The notes: generated by a model from the sequence alone, not told the origin. Positions 48,545-63,829 are shown, numbered from the stretch's first letter. The stretch: DNA of 64,000 bases from an uncultured Collinsella sp. (GCA_905210085.1 CAJLVJ010000003.1:1-64000); one strand, 5' to 3'. Program-made: numbers and translations.

Positions 48545-48572
48545 AGTATACACGAGGAATCGCAAAGTGCAA
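48545..48572 (-). promoter_or_regulatory. Probable promoter of tRNA-Ser(GGA)
   Basis: Minus strand TTGCAC (48567-48572), a 16-nt spacer and TATACT (48545-48550), 16 nt before the tRNA 5' end. Confidence 0.6.
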
Positions 48573-49031
48573 ACAGAAAAGTTGGCATTTTTTAAAACGC
48601 TTGGCCGCGCTTGGCGTTGCAGTGGGGTTTGAGGTGCCAAAAAAAGCTTCCGACCAGCGTGGTTGATCAACTCAATTGTTCAAAAGGGGTATTCATAAGC
48701 GACTTGGCAATGAATTTAAAAATCTTTGGGTGGTGCTGTGGACCACTGGTATGCATTTTGCGACCACAGCCTTGTGCCCGTTGACCTGCGGCTTGGCTCA
48801 GCTTGTCCCCACGGCACCGTATCTTGTCCACAGATCTGTCAAGCTTTTGGTCGGCATTTGGTTGGAATGCGCATGAAACGTGGTGCGAATATGGGCATAT
48901 GTGGAGGTCATGAGGTTGTAGCTGCATATTCTTGCGGCTTGGGAGGTTGAAAGATATTATTACCAAGTCTTTTCCTGCTTCAGGCGCACCTTCACGACCT
49001 GAAGCCACATTTGCCCAGAGGAGGTGACAAT
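48573..49031 (+). other. Long leader/intergenic region before rpsF
   Basis: About 460 nt without a gene, probably holding the ribosomal operon promoter and a long 5' leader. A stem-loop CTTCAGG (48978-48984) / CCTGAAG (48998-49004) with the loop cgcaccttcacga lies 28 nt before the rpsF start. It could be a site for feedback control by S6-S18, as known in other bacteria, but the known consensus was not matched in full. No clear promoter hexamers were fixed. Confidence 0.4.
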
Positions 49032-49325
49032 ATGAAGGCTTATGAACTGCTGTTCTTTGTTGACCCGTCGCTCGACCCCGAGACTCGTCTCGCTGTTATG
49101 AAGCGTATCGATACCACGATCGCTGAGGGCGCTGGCAAGGTCGACTCCGTTGACGAGTGGGGCAAGCGCAAGCTCGCCTACGAGATCAACGACCTCACCG
49201 ATGGTGACTACACCCTCATCAACTTCCACGCAGATCCTACCCAGATCGCCGAGCTTGATCGCGTCCTGCGCATCACCGACGCTGTGGTCCGCCACATGAT
49301 CGTCCGTCGCGACGACCAGGAGTAA
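49032..49325 (+). CDS. rpsF: 30S ribosomal protein S6
   Basis: A 97-residue protein: MKAYELLFFVDPSLDPETR at the start, GKRKLAYEINDLTDGDYTLI, and VRHMIVRRDDQE at the end. The start chosen is ATG at 49032, with AGGAGGTGA upstream. First gene of the rpsF-ssb-rpsR-rplI operon. Confidence 0.97.
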   Translation: MKAYELLFFVDPSLDPETRLAVMKRIDTTIAEGAGKVDSVDEWGKRKLAYEINDLTDGDYTLINFHADPTQIAELDRVLRITDAVVRHMIVRRDDQE

Positions 49326-49373
49326 GACTGTCGTTTTGGACTGGGCTTGTGCCCCAAGAGGAAGTAGTGAGTT

Positions 49374-49826
49374 ATGAGCATCAATCGAGTGAACATCACC
49401 GGTAACCTCACCCGCGATCCCGAGCTGCGCGCCACCGCCGGCGGAACCCCGGTTCTGTCCTTTGGCGTTGCCGTGAACGATCGTCGCCGCAACGCGCAGA
49501 CTGGCGAGTGGGAGGACTATCCCAACTTTGTCGACTGCACCATGTTCGGCACCCGCGCCGAGGCCGTGAGCCGTTTCCTGGCAAAGGGAAACAAGGTCGC
49601 GATCGAGGGCAAGCTGCGCTACAGCTCTTGGGAGCGCGACGGCCAGCGCCGGAGCAAGCTTGAGGTCATCGTCGATGAGATCGAGTTTATGAGCTCCCGT
49701 GGTGGCCAGGGTGGCTACGATCAGGGCGGTTACGCCCCCGCAGCTCCCGCGCCCGCAGCACGCCCTGCCGCACCGGTGGCTACGCCGCCCGCGGTCGACG
49801 TCTACGATGAGGACATCCCGTTCTAA
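49374..49826 (+). CDS. ssb: Single-stranded DNA-binding protein
   Basis: A 150-residue protein with an OB fold at about 1-105 (MSINRVNITGNLTRDPELRA, RRNAQTGEWEDYPNFVDCTM), a Gly/Ala/Pro-rich linker and an acidic tip DEDIPF that recruits repair and replication partners. It lies between rpsF and rpsR as usual. Confidence 0.97.
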   Translation: MSINRVNITGNLTRDPELRATAGGTPVLSFGVAVNDRRRNAQTGEWEDYPNFVDCTMFGTRAEAVSRFLAKGNKVAIEGKLRYSSWERDGQRRSKLEVIVDEIEFMSSRGGQGGYDQGGYAPAAPAPAARPAAPVATPPAVDVYDEDIPF

Positions 49827-49898
49827 GGGTTGTTCACCTATTTTTGAGTGAGAGGCGGCTTCGGTTCGCCGAAGTTGCCAAATGAAAGGTATTTTGAC

Positions 49899-50165
49899 AT
49901 GGCTAATGATTTTTCTGCACGTCAGCCGCGTCGTAAGTACTGCCAGTTCTGCAAGGAGAACACTGAGTTCATCGACTATAAGGACACTCAGCTTCTTCGT
50001 AAGTACATGACCGACCGTGGCAAGATCAAGCCCCGTCGCGTCACTGGCGCTTGCACGCAGCATCAGCATGACATCGCCAACGCCATCAAGCGCGCCCGCG
50101 AGATGGCTCTCCTGCCGTATACCGTCCCCGTGGTTTCCTCTCGTGGCAACCGCGACCGCGGCTAA
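49899..50165 (+). CDS. rpsR: 30S ribosomal protein S18 (zinc-ribbon type)
   Basis: An 88-residue protein. CQFCKE plus GACTQHQH give the cysteine/histidine set of the zinc-binding (C+) S18 form. The core [20 protein letters not shown] is typical. The start chosen is ATG at 49899, with AAAGG upstream; the open frame before it has no good site. Confidence 0.96.
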   Translation: MANDFSARQPRRKYCQFCKENTEFIDYKDTQLLRKYMTDRGKIKPRRVTGACTQHQHDIANAIKRAREMALLPYTVPVVSSRGNRDRG

Positions 50166-50180
50166 GAAGGGAGACACATC

Positions 50181-50714
50181 ATGAAGGTTATTCTTCTCGA
50201 TGAGATCAAGGGCAAGGGCGGCGAGGGCGACGTCGTAGAGGTCGCTCAGGGTTACGCTGAGAACTTCCTGTTCCCCAAGAAGCTCGCTGTTGCCGCCACC
50301 AAGGGCAACCTCAAGCAGCTTGACGAGCGTCGCAACAACATCGCCAAGCGCGAGGCCGTCCGTCTGGCAACCGCCAACGAGACCAAGGCTGCCTTCGAGG
50401 GCAAGACGGTCACCGTTGACGTCAAGGTCGGCGACGAGGGCATCCTCTTTGGCTCCGTTACCGCCGCTATGATCGCTGATGCCATCAAGGCTCAGCTCGG
50501 TATGGACATCGACCGTAAGCGCGTCGAGCTCGGTAAGCCCATCAAGGTTGCCGGTGCCCACACCGTTGCCATCTCGCTGTACCGCGAGATCAAGGCCGAG
50601 GTTGTCGTTCTCGTCGGCGTTACCGCCGAGGAGCTCGCTGCCGAGGCTGAGGTCGAGGAGGCCGCTGAGGTCGCCGAGGCCGCCGAGGTCGAGACTGAGG
50701 CTGCTGCCGAGTAG
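50181..50714 (+). CDS. rplI: 50S ribosomal protein L9 with acidic C-terminal tail
   Basis: A 177-residue protein. The N-terminal domain MKVILLDEIKGKGGEGDVVE, GYAENFLFPKKLAV and the long connecting helix are normal. The last 30 residues are an Ala/Glu tract (VEEAAEVAEAAEVETEAAAE) beyond the usual length of about 148. Last gene of the operon, with a terminator at 50746. Confidence 0.96.
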   Translation: MKVILLDEIKGKGGEGDVVEVAQGYAENFLFPKKLAVAATKGNLKQLDERRNNIAKREAVRLATANETKAAFEGKTVTVDVKVGDEGILFGSVTAAMIADAIKAQLGMDIDRKRVELGKPIKVAGAHTVAISLYREIKAEVVVLVGVTAEELAAEAEVEEAAEVAEAAEVETEAAAE

Positions 50715-50745
50715 CATTTGCTGCAACGCAACAATCTTGTTCTAA

Positions 50746-50777
50746 GAAGGGCGCTCTGGGAAACCAGGGTGCCCTTT
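50746..50777 (+). terminator. Terminator of the rpsF-rplI operon
   Basis: Stem aagggcgctctgg / ccagggtgccctt with a gaaa loop, followed by ttgttttttt. Confidence 0.9.
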
Positions 50778-50939
50778 TGTTTTTTTGCGCTGAGTGAGTG
50801 TCATGGCGAACGTTGCGCCGAAGTCCTATATACAGGACCGTTCATCCGTTTGGTTCGGTGATGATTGGCGGCGCGCGGCGCGTTTTGGGACCATGGCTGA
50901 TACTATGGATGCTCGCAAGCGATATGAATGAGGATGCTC

Positions 50940-52331
50940 ATGGCATATGACGATAGGGAGACCGGGCTGACGGTTGAGGACCGCGGCTCAAAGTTGGGTC
51001 TTCCCCAAAACCAAGATGCAGAGGCCAATGTACTGGCCGCTATGCTGCTATCGCCCGAGGTGGTCGAGGAGGCCCAGGTCGAGCTGCAGCCCGATGACTT
51101 CTACCGGCCCATTCATAAGACCATCTATACCGCGATGGTCGATATGTACAACAGCCGCATTCCCATCGACTCCATCTCGCTGATCGATTACCTGCGAAGC
51201 ATCAACAAGCTCGATGCCGTGGGCGGCGAGGCGTACATTTTGGAGCTGATGGGTCAGACCCTGTCGCTCGTCAACTGGCAGCACCATGCCGCCATCGTTC
51301 GCCGCGATTCGATGCTGCGCGAGCTGATCGGCGCCACCAACGAGATCAACGCGCTGGCATATAACGCCCCCACCGACACCAAAGAGGTTGTCGAGCTGGC
51401 CGAGAGCAAGCTGCTCAAGGTCACGGCACGCGAGGTCAAGTCGAGCTACAAGACGCTGACCGAGTTTATGGTCGAGGCCTATAACGAGGCCGAGGAAGTG
51501 TGCCAGGCCGGTGGCCAGGCTGCGGGCGTGCCCACGGGCTTCCCGTCGCTCGACCGCATGCTCATGGGTTTTCGCGAAGGCCAGCTCATCATCATCGGTG
51601 CCCGTCCTGCCGTGGGTAAGACGTCGTTCGCTCTGAATCTGGCGCTCAACGCTGCCGCTGCTGGTTATACCGTCGGCTTCTTCTCGCTGGAGATGTCGGG
51701 CAAGGAAATTGCCCAGCGTCTGATTTGCGCCTATGCCATGATCTCGATCAGTGATTTCCGCATGGGCCGCATTAGCCCCGAGCAGTGGGCCAATATCAAC
51801 GAGGCCACGCAGACCTTATCCAAGCTGGATATTCTGATTGACGATACGCCCGGCACCACAGTGACCGAGATTCGCGCCAAGAGCCGCCGTATGCTCCATA
51901 ACAGGGAGAAGGCCATCATCATCCTGGACTACCTGCAGCTGGTGAGTCCTCCGCCGGGACGCCGCTCCGAGAGCCGTACCGTCGAGGTTTCGGAGATGTC
52001 GCGTGGTCTGAAGATCATGGCCAAGGAGCTCAAGATTCCGCTCATCGCGCTGTCGCAGCTGTCACGTCAGGTCGAATCCCGTACCGGCAAGCGCCCGCAG
52101 CTTTCCGACCTTCGTGAATCGGGCTCCATCGAGCAGGACGCCGATATCGTTATGTTCTTGGACCGCTCCGCCGACGAGGCCGAAGCCTCGCGCGACGATC
52201 GACCCGACGAGGGCGTTACGCGTATCGTCGTGGCCAAGAACCGTTCGGGCCCGATCGGCGACGTCGATCTGATGTTCCTGCCGGAATCCACCAAGTTTTA
52301 TGAGCTTGATGGGGCACATGCCGAGGAGTAG
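50940..52331 (+). CDS. dnaB: Replicative DNA helicase DnaB
   Basis: A 463-residue hexameric helicase. The N-terminal domain has LPQNQDAEANVLAAMLLSPE. The RecA-like C-terminal domain has Walker A IIGARPAVGKTSFALNLAL, Walker B AIIILDYLQLV, the Arg finger region ALSQLSRQVESR and LRESGSIEQDADIVMFLDR. The start chosen is ATG at 50940, with GAGGA upstream. No intein is seen. Candidate loader: the DUF721/DciA-like gene at 36.3 kb. Confidence 0.97.
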   Translation: MAYDDRETGLTVEDRGSKLGLPQNQDAEANVLAAMLLSPEVVEEAQVELQPDDFYRPIHKTIYTAMVDMYNSRIPIDSISLIDYLRSINKLDAVGGEAYILELMGQTLSLVNWQHHAAIVRRDSMLRELIGATNEINALAYNAPTDTKEVVELAESKLLKVTAREVKSSYKTLTEFMVEAYNEAEEVCQAGGQAAGVPTGFPSLDRMLMGFREGQLIIIGARPAVGKTSFALNLALNAAAAGYTVGFFSLEMSGKEIAQRLICAYAMISISDFRMGRISPEQWANINEATQTLSKLDILIDDTPGTTVTEIRAKSRRMLHNREKAIIILDYLQLVSPPPGRRSESRTVEVSEMSRGLKIMAKELKIPLIALSQLSRQVESRTGKRPQLSDLRESGSIEQDADIVMFLDRSADEAEASRDDRPDEGVTRIVVAKNRSGPIGDVDLMFLPESTKFYELDGAHAEE

Positions 52332-52358
52332 GACAGGCGCCCGTTGCACGGGTATACT
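52330..52358 (+). promoter_or_regulatory. Candidate promoter of purA
   Basis: AGGACA (52330-52335), a 17-nt spacer and TATACT (52353-52358), directly at the end of dnaB and 67 nt before purA. The -10 is good, the -35 is weak. Confidence 0.45.
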
Positions 52359-52415
52359 GGGAATGTTTTGTGCTTCTGCGTGCCGGCGTGGCGCGTAGAC
52401 AGTCCATGAATGTAA

Positions 52416-53711
<1,296 letters not shown>

Positions 53712-53733
53712 TCGGGACTATTTGGTTATTGCG

Positions 53734-53781
53734 ATATACCCCTTTGCAGCCCGGACGGGCGGCCGAGGGGTATATTTGCTT
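53734..53781 (+). terminator. Terminator between purA and purD
   Basis: Stem gatatacccct / aggggtatatt around a GC-rich loop (about 53735-53779), followed by tgctt. The stem is long but the T run short. Confidence 0.65.
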
Positions 53782-53829
53782 ACAAAGGGCTCGCGCGGAG
53801 CGGGCCGTTCATCCATAGAGGAGGCACCC

Positions 53830-55134
<1,305 letters not shown>

Positions 55135-55155
55135 AATCCGAGAGGGATGAGACGG

Positions 55156-55851
55156 ATGGACGAGAAGAACGAAGAGCTCGTGGACGCGCAAATCGTCGAA
55201 GAGGACAGCCGCATGTATGGGCACGCCGAGGGCGAGCCGGGTGGCGAGGTCGCTGACGAGCCGGCGCTGGTGCTGGGCGACGACGACCCGCACGATGCCG
55301 AGCTGCACGAGAAGATTCTTTCGGAGGAGTGCGCCTGGAAGGGCAAGATCCTTGACGTCCACCGTCTTGAAGTTGAGCTGCCCAACGGTCACCGCAGCGC
55401 CCGCGATATCGTTCGCCATCCGGGCGCGGCGGCCGTTGTGGCGCTTACCGAGAGCGGCAAGATCGTACTGGTGCGTCAGTACCGCACCGCCATCGACCGC
55501 GTGACGGTCGAGATTCCCGCCGGCAAGCTCGATCCAGGCGAGGACCCGCTCGATTGCGCCAAGCGCGAACTGCATGAGGAGACGGGCTTTAGGGCCGGTC
55601 GCATTCGCTTTTTGACGTCGATTGTCACGTCCTGCGGTTTTTGCGATGAGATCATCCACATCTACTTGGCTACCAAGCTCGAGTTTGATGCGCCCAACCC
55701 CGATGATGACGAGTTTGTCAACGTGGACCTGGTGCCGCTGCACGAGCTGATTGACGCCGTGCTCGACGGCAAGATCGAAGACGCCAAGACTGTCGTGGGC
55801 GCCTTAGCTTGCGACAGCATCGCGCACCGCCTTGGGGGCACGGAGCTTTAA
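55156..55851 (+). CDS. Nudix hydrolase, ADP-ribose pyrophosphatase type
   Basis: A 231-residue protein. The Nudix box GKLDPGEDPLDCAKRELHEE followed by TGF fits GX5EX7REUXEEXGU, and the preceding RTAIDRVTVEIPAGK is typical of the NudF/ADP-ribose group. The first 60 residues are an acidic extension not needed for the fold. The start chosen is ATG at 55156, with GAGAGGG upstream; ATG at 55147 is too close to it. It is likely co-transcribed with purD. Confidence 0.93.
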   Translation: MDEKNEELVDAQIVEEDSRMYGHAEGEPGGEVADEPALVLGDDDPHDAELHEKILSEECAWKGKILDVHRLEVELPNGHRSARDIVRHPGAAAVVALTESGKIVLVRQYRTAIDRVTVEIPAGKLDPGEDPLDCAKRELHEETGFRAGRIRFLTSIVTSCGFCDEIIHIYLATKLEFDAPNPDDDEFVNVDLVPLHELIDAVLDGKIEDAKTVVGALACDSIAHRLGGTEL

Positions 55852-55863
55852 CGAGTGGGGATA

Positions 55864-55902
55864 GCCCTGGGACAAGTACTACTGATTGCTTTGTCCCAGG
55901 GC
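55864..55902 (+). terminator. Terminator-like hairpin after the Nudix gene
   Basis: Perfect 12-bp arms gccctgggacaa / ttgtcccagggc with a 15-nt loop. No T run follows, so termination strength is uncertain. Confidence 0.5.
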
Positions 55903-55933
55903 CTTACGTTGCTGATATTTCTTTGAGGATCAC

Positions 55934-57706
55934 ATGCTGAAGAGGTTTCTTTCTTACTACAAGCCCCAGATGGGGCTTTTTGTTGCTGATACTGTTTGTG
56001 CTCTGGTGCTTGCCGCCATTGACCTGGCGTTCCCCATTATCCTGCGCAATTTGACCGGTGGGCTGTTTACTCAGGGTCAGGCTGCCATTATGCAGGCGCT
56101 CGGCATGATCGCGGTGGGCTTGGTGCTGATGTATGCCGTCCGCTGCGCCTGCCGCTATTTTGTGAGCTATTGGGGTCACGTGATGGGCGCGCGTATGGAG
56201 TCCAAAATGCGCGAGGACCTGTTCGACCAGTATGAGCGCTTTAGCTTTGCGTACTTCGATCGCAACAGCTCGGGCGACATGATGAGCCGCGTGGTCAACG
56301 ACCTGTTCGATATCTGCGAGGCGGCGCATCACGTACCCGAGTGGATCATCATCTGCGGCATCGAGATTATCGGCTCGTTTGTGATCCTCTTTACCATCGC
56401 CCCGGTGCTGGCGCTCGCCATGGCCGTGGTGACGGCGGCGTTTGCGGTCATCATGTTTTGGCAAAACATGCGTATGCGCGAGGTCTTTAGCGACAACCGC
56501 AAGAAGATCAGCGGCATCAATGCGCAGCTGCAGGATTCGCTGGCGGGCATGCGCGTGGTCAAGAGCTTTGCCAACGAGGAGACCGAGCGTGCCAAGTTCC
56601 GCGCCTCCAACAATCGCTATCTTTCGTCCAAGGAGAACATGTATCACGCCATGGGCGTCTATACCGCGACGTATGGCCTGCTCTCTGGTGTGCTCTATGT
56701 GATCGTGGTGCTGCTGGGCGGCTGGCTGGTCGCCCAGGGACAGCTGCAGGCGGTCGATATGGCGACCTTTGCACTCTATATTTCGCTGTTCTGCACGCCG
56801 CTCGAGACACTCGTCAATTCGGCCGAAACATATCAGAAGGCTATCGCCGGCTTTAAGCGTATGGACGAGGTGCTCTCGACGGCGCCGGATATCCAGGACA
56901 AGCCGGGCGCTACGGATCTGCAGGTGACTGCCGGCGCCGTGGAGTATCACGACGTGTGCTTTAACTACGAGGATGTTGAGCTGGGCGAGGGCGATGCCGA
57001 CGAGCGTCCTGTTATCGACCACATGGACCTGTCTATCAAGCCCGGCCAGACCATCGCTTTGGTTGGCCCTTCGGGCGGCGGCAAGTCCACGACCTGTTCG
57101 CTGCTGCCGCGCTTTTATGACGTGGCTGCCGGATCCATTAGCATCGACGGCCAGGACGTGCGTGATGTGACGCAGCAGAGCCTGCGCCGCGCCATCGGCC
57201 TGGTGCAGCAGGATGTCTATCTGTTTGACGGTACGATTGGCGAGAACATCGCCTACGGCAAGCCGGACGCTACGGCGGAAGAGATCTCCGAGGCGGCCCG
57301 TCGCGCCAATATCGATACCTTTATCGAATCGCTTCCGCAGGGCTACGACACCGTGGTGGGCGAGCGCGGCAGCCGTCTTTCGGGTGGTCAAAAGCAGCGC
57401 GTTGCCATCGCGCGTGTGTTTCTCAAGAACCCCAAGATCCTTATTTTGGATGAGGCGACGAGTGCTTTGGATAACGAGAGCGAGGAGGCGGTGCAGGAGT
57501 CACTCGAAGAGCTGGCGCGTGGCCGCACCACGATTATCATCGCCCACCGTCTTTCGACCATTAAGCATGCCGATGAGATTGCGACCGTTGAGCATGGTCG
57601 CGTTGTGGAGCGTGGCACGCACGAGGAGCTTCTCGCCCGTGGCGGCACCTATGCCCGTTACTATCGAATGCAGTTCGAAGGTGCGCGTGCGCACGAGCTC
57701 GACTGA
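55934..57706 (+). CDS. ABC transporter, fused permease and ATPase (MsbA/MdlB type)
   Basis: A 590-residue half-transporter. Six membrane spans lie within residues 1-310 and a nucleotide-binding domain at about 330-590: Walker A GPSGGGKST near 378, signature LSGGQKQR, Walker B ILILDEATSALD, H-loop IIIAHRLSTIKHA. It would work as a homodimer exporter of lipids, drugs or peptides; the substrate cannot be told. It stands alone, without a partner half-transporter. The next gene follows after 19 nt. Confidence 0.95.
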   Translation: MLKRFLSYYKPQMGLFVADTVCALVLAAIDLAFPIILRNLTGGLFTQGQAAIMQALGMIAVGLVLMYAVRCACRYFVSYWGHVMGARMESKMREDLFDQYERFSFAYFDRNSSGDMMSRVVNDLFDICEAAHHVPEWIIICGIEIIGSFVILFTIAPVLALAMAVVTAAFAVIMFWQNMRMREVFSDNRKKISGINAQLQDSLAGMRVVKSFANEETERAKFRASNNRYLSSKENMYHAMGVYTATYGLLSGVLYVIVVLLGGWLVAQGQLQAVDMATFALYISLFCTPLETLVNSAETYQKAIAGFKRMDEVLSTAPDIQDKPGATDLQVTAGAVEYHDVCFNYEDVELGEGDADERPVIDHMDLSIKPGQTIALVGPSGGGKSTTCSLLPRFYDVAAGSISIDGQDVRDVTQQSLRRAIGLVQQDVYLFDGTIGENIAYGKPDATAEEISEAARRANIDTFIESLPQGYDTVVGERGSRLSGGQKQRVAIARVFLKNPKILILDEATSALDNESEEAVQESLEELARGRTTIIIAHRLSTIKHADEIATVEHGRVVERGTHEELLARGGTYARYYRMQFEGARAHELD

Positions 57707-57725
57707 TTGATATGACAGGAAGTTT

Positions 57726-58691
57726 ATGGCTGACAAGAACCCTTTGACTCCGGAAGAAGTGACGGAGTTATTCTCCGAAATCGATGCATCCGGCGTCTTG
57801 GATCCCACGCTCGCCAAAAAGCGCACCGAGCGCATGCGTGAGAAGGAGGCTGCGGCCAAGCGCGGTGACAAAGCGGCGCTAGCGCAGCTGCGCAGCGAGG
57901 ACCGCGCGAGCCAGGCAAAACATATCGACCCGCTGTCCGAGGACGACCCTTCGGGTTCGCAGGTGAGCCATACCATTACGAAGACTGCCATGGTCGTGGT
58001 TATCGGCATTTTGGTGCTGATCGTGGGCATGCAAATTGGCTACGGCGTGATGCGTCGTCTGAACACCGCGAACCTCTCCGAGAGCGTTTCGGTAGATACT
58101 GTCTCGACCGCGCTCAAGGGTGGACTCGAGTGGGGCAACGGCTTTACGCAGTTCCCGCTCGACTTTACCGTCGATGAAGCCGATGAGCGTACGGGCACGG
58201 TCGAGGTGACGGTGTTGGACACATCGTCTGCCAACGAGCTCGAGCTGCTGTCCAACGGGCAGATCCAGGCCGCGGCGCTTGCGACCAACGCGCTGCTCAA
58301 CGACAAGATCGACCGCGTGGTGTATAACGTTCACGCCTATATCGACGAGGATAGCAACATTCAGCACGATTCCTTCTTTGGCATGTTCCCCGCGCGGGGC
58401 CACCAGAGCGCCATTTTGACGTTCGTGTGGACCAAGAGCTCATCCAACGCCACGAGTATCGACTGGAAGATGCGCATCGTGAGTATGGATGACACCATCG
58501 CCGAGCGCATTCAGAAACAGGTGAACTCGGTGTCGTCGTTGATTGAGGACCCGGTGGTGAGCCAGACCAAGATTGACGAGGAAAAGGCCGAGCGTGACCT
58601 GGAACATCGTCTGCATGGCCGCGAGATTTTCCGCGGCGGCAAGCCCGATCGCACACCGTCCGAACTGCTGGAGCAGGACAAGAAAAAATAA
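57726..58691 (+). CDS. Membrane-anchored conserved hypothetical protein
   Basis: A 321-residue protein. A charged helical N-terminus (about 1-78) is followed by one membrane span (about 88-108, TAMVVVIGILVLIVGMQIGY) and an extracytoplasmic domain of about 180 residues with strands and helices, then a charged tail (DRTPSELLEQDKKK). No family is recognised. It is placed 19 nt after the ABC exporter, so they may act together; a terminator follows at 58698. Confidence 0.75.
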   Translation: MADKNPLTPEEVTELFSEIDASGVLDPTLAKKRTERMREKEAAAKRGDKAALAQLRSEDRASQAKHIDPLSEDDPSGSQVSHTITKTAMVVVIGILVLIVGMQIGYGVMRRLNTANLSESVSVDTVSTALKGGLEWGNGFTQFPLDFTVDEADERTGTVEVTVLDTSSANELELLSNGQIQAAALATNALLNDKIDRVVYNVHAYIDEDSNIQHDSFFGMFPARGHQSAILTFVWTKSSSNATSIDWKMRIVSMDDTIAERIQKQVNSVSSLIEDPVVSQTKIDEEKAERDLEHRLHGREIFRGGKPDRTPSELLEQDKKK

Positions 58692-58697
58692 GACGCC

Positions 58698-58740
58698 ATC
58701 ATCCCGCGTGAGCCACAAGCCCCGCGGGATGATTTTTTTG
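58698..58740 (+). terminator. Terminator after the membrane protein gene
   Basis: Stem catcatcccgcg / cgcgggatgat with a loop of about 15 nt, followed by seven T. Confidence 0.9.
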
Positions 58741-58860
58741 GGACGGGGATTAAAAAACATTATGCATAGAAAGTCATAATTATCATTTCGTAAACATTTC
58801 GATGAAATTAACGCCATGAGGCATGCTTGCGGTTACAATACCGCGAGGCCTAACTACACA

Positions 58861-58893
58861 CCTTTAAGCCGGTCCTGTGAGACCGGGAAGGAG
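58861..58893 (+). promoter_or_regulatory. PyrR-binding-type RNA element overlapping the carA ribosome site
   Basis: The leader CCTTTAAGCCGGTCCTGTGA then gaccgggaaggag has the PyrR-loop layout: a CCGGTC/GACCGG stem, the UCCNGNGAGR-like loop (gtcctgtgaga) and flanking CCTTTAA / GAAGG. The element overlaps the Shine-Dalgarno of carA (AAGGAG, 58888-58893), so bound PyrR would block translation, as described for mycobacterial pyr genes. A TACAAT -10-like word lies at 58834-58839. No pyrR gene is in the window. Confidence 0.7.
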
Positions 58894-58897
58894 AATT

Positions 58898-60337
58898 ATG
58901 GCGAACAACCATACCGCGGGCGCTGCCGCCCGCACCTTCGCGCCCAGCGAGCTTTGCCAGCGTATGCTGGCCAAAACCAGCAAGGGCACCTGCGGTCCCT
59001 GCATCCTGTATCTTGAGGATGGGACCATTTTTTATGGACGTGCATGCGGCGCTGAGGGCACCGCGACCGGCGAAGTCTGCTTCAATACCTCGCTCGAGGG
59101 CTACTTTGAGGTCATGACCGACCCGAGTTATGCCGGCCAAATCGTAACCATGACCTATCCGCAGATTGGCAACTACGGTATCGACGAGACCGACGTCCAG
59201 TCGGCCTTCCCCGGCGACGCCGTGCGCCCTGCGAGCGCTCCGGCTATGCGCGGCATGATCGTTCGCGACATGTGCGCCACGCCTTCTAACTGGCGCTCGG
59301 CCGTCAGCGTGCCGGAGTATCTGCGCGCCCACGGCATCGTCGCTATCGAGGGCGTCGACACCCGCGCTCTGGTACGCCACCTGCGCGACAATGGTTCCAA
59401 GATGGGCATTATCTCGACCGAGATCTTCGACGTCGACGAGCTTGCCGAGCGTCTGGCCGCAGCGCCCACGCTGGTAGGCGAGAACCTGGTCAAGACCGTA
59501 AGTTGCCCCGCGCCTCATGAGTTTGTGGCTGCCGACCTGCCTGCCACGCATGACTTTGCGCTTTCGGCTGCCGCTCCTGCCCGTCACAACGTGGTCGCCT
59601 ACGACTGCGGTGTGAAGCGCGGCATTCTGGAGGGGCTGGTTCGCGCCGGCTGCGACCTTACCGTCGTGCCGTGGGACACGCCCGCGAGTGAGGTGCTCGA
59701 CATGAATCCCGACGGCGTCTTTTTGTCCAATGGCCCCGGCGACCCCGACGCCGTGGTGGAGACCTACGAGCAGGTGCAGCAGCTGATCGGCAAGGTGCCG
59801 GTCTTTGGTATTTGTCTTGGTCACCAGATGATCAGCCTGGCCTGCGGCGCCCAGATGGAAAAGCTTAAGTTCGGTCACCGCGGTGGCAACCAGCCGGTTA
59901 TGAACCTGGTAAGCCGCCGTGTGGAGATCACCGCGCAAAACCATGGCTTTGGCCTGCTGTTCCCCAGCTTGGGCAAGCTTGTCCCCGAGCTTTCCGGCGG
60001 CGAGACCGAGCATGCGGCCGATGGAGATCTGCGCGTCTGGGTGCGCCGCGGAATCGCGCCGGTCGTGATGAACGAGCGCTTTGGTCGCATTCGCCTGACG
60101 CACGTGAACCTCAACGACGGCACCGCCGAGGGCATCCAGCTGCTCGACGCACCGTGCTTCTCGGTCCAGTACCACCCCGAGGCCTCGCCTGGCCCCACCG
60201 ATGCCCACTATCTCTTTACCGCCTTTACGCGACTCATGGACGGCGAGGAGAACTACCTGGACATCGACACCGCGAAGGACCGCCTTGCCGGCTGGAACTT
60301 TGCTGAGTCCGAGACCGCTGAGACCGAGGAGAACTAA
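58898..60337 (+). CDS. carA: Carbamoyl-phosphate synthase small subunit
   Basis: A 479-residue glutamine amidotransferase supplying ammonia to CarB for pyrimidines and arginine. Catalytic Cys in [10 protein letters not shown], His-Glu in YHPEASPGP, and [15 protein letters not shown] [18 protein letters not shown]. It is longer than the usual 360-385 residues: about 35 extra N-terminal residues and an extra segment of about 30 residues after [10 protein letters not shown]. The start chosen is ATG at 58898, with AAGGAG 4 nt upstream, inside the PyrR-like element. Confidence 0.96.
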   Translation: MANNHTAGAAARTFAPSELCQRMLAKTSKGTCGPCILYLEDGTIFYGRACGAEGTATGEVCFNTSLEGYFEVMTDPSYAGQIVTMTYPQIGNYGIDETDVQSAFPGDAVRPASAPAMRGMIVRDMCATPSNWRSAVSVPEYLRAHGIVAIEGVDTRALVRHLRDNGSKMGIISTEIFDVDELAERLAAAPTLVGENLVKTVSCPAPHEFVAADLPATHDFALSAAAPARHNVVAYDCGVKRGILEGLVRAGCDLTVVPWDTPASEVLDMNPDGVFLSNGPGDPDAVVETYEQVQQLIGKVPVFGICLGHQMISLACGAQMEKLKFGHRGGNQPVMNLVSRRVEITAQNHGFGLLFPSLGKLVPELSGGETEHAADGDLRVWVRRGIAPVVMNERFGRIRLTHVNLNDGTAEGIQLLDAPCFSVQYHPEASPGPTDAHYLFTAFTRLMDGEENYLDIDTAKDRLAGWNFAESETAETEEN

Positions 60338-60338
60338 T

Positions 60339-63653
<3,315 letters not shown>

Positions 63654-63665
63654 TGTGACCTGGCC

Positions 63666-63756
63666 GGCCGGGGCGGGAGGGGCCGAGATTTCCCCCTTTC
63701 GCTCCGGCTGCAAGCAGAGTCGCTCAGGAGGAAACTCGGCCCCTCCCGCCCCGGCC
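63666..63756. repeat. Inverted repeat downstream of carB (22-bp arms)
   Basis: Arms at 63666-63687 and 63735-63756 are perfect reverse complements (core cggggcgggaggggccg). The 47-nt loop shows no further homology. It may end carAB, but the long loop and lack of T run are unlike a normal terminator. Confidence 0.8.
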
Positions 63757-63829
63757 TGCGGTGACTTGGCTGCACCGTGTACTGCCGAAGGGGCTTTGCG
63801 CGATGACTAGGGCTGAATAAAAAGTGAGT

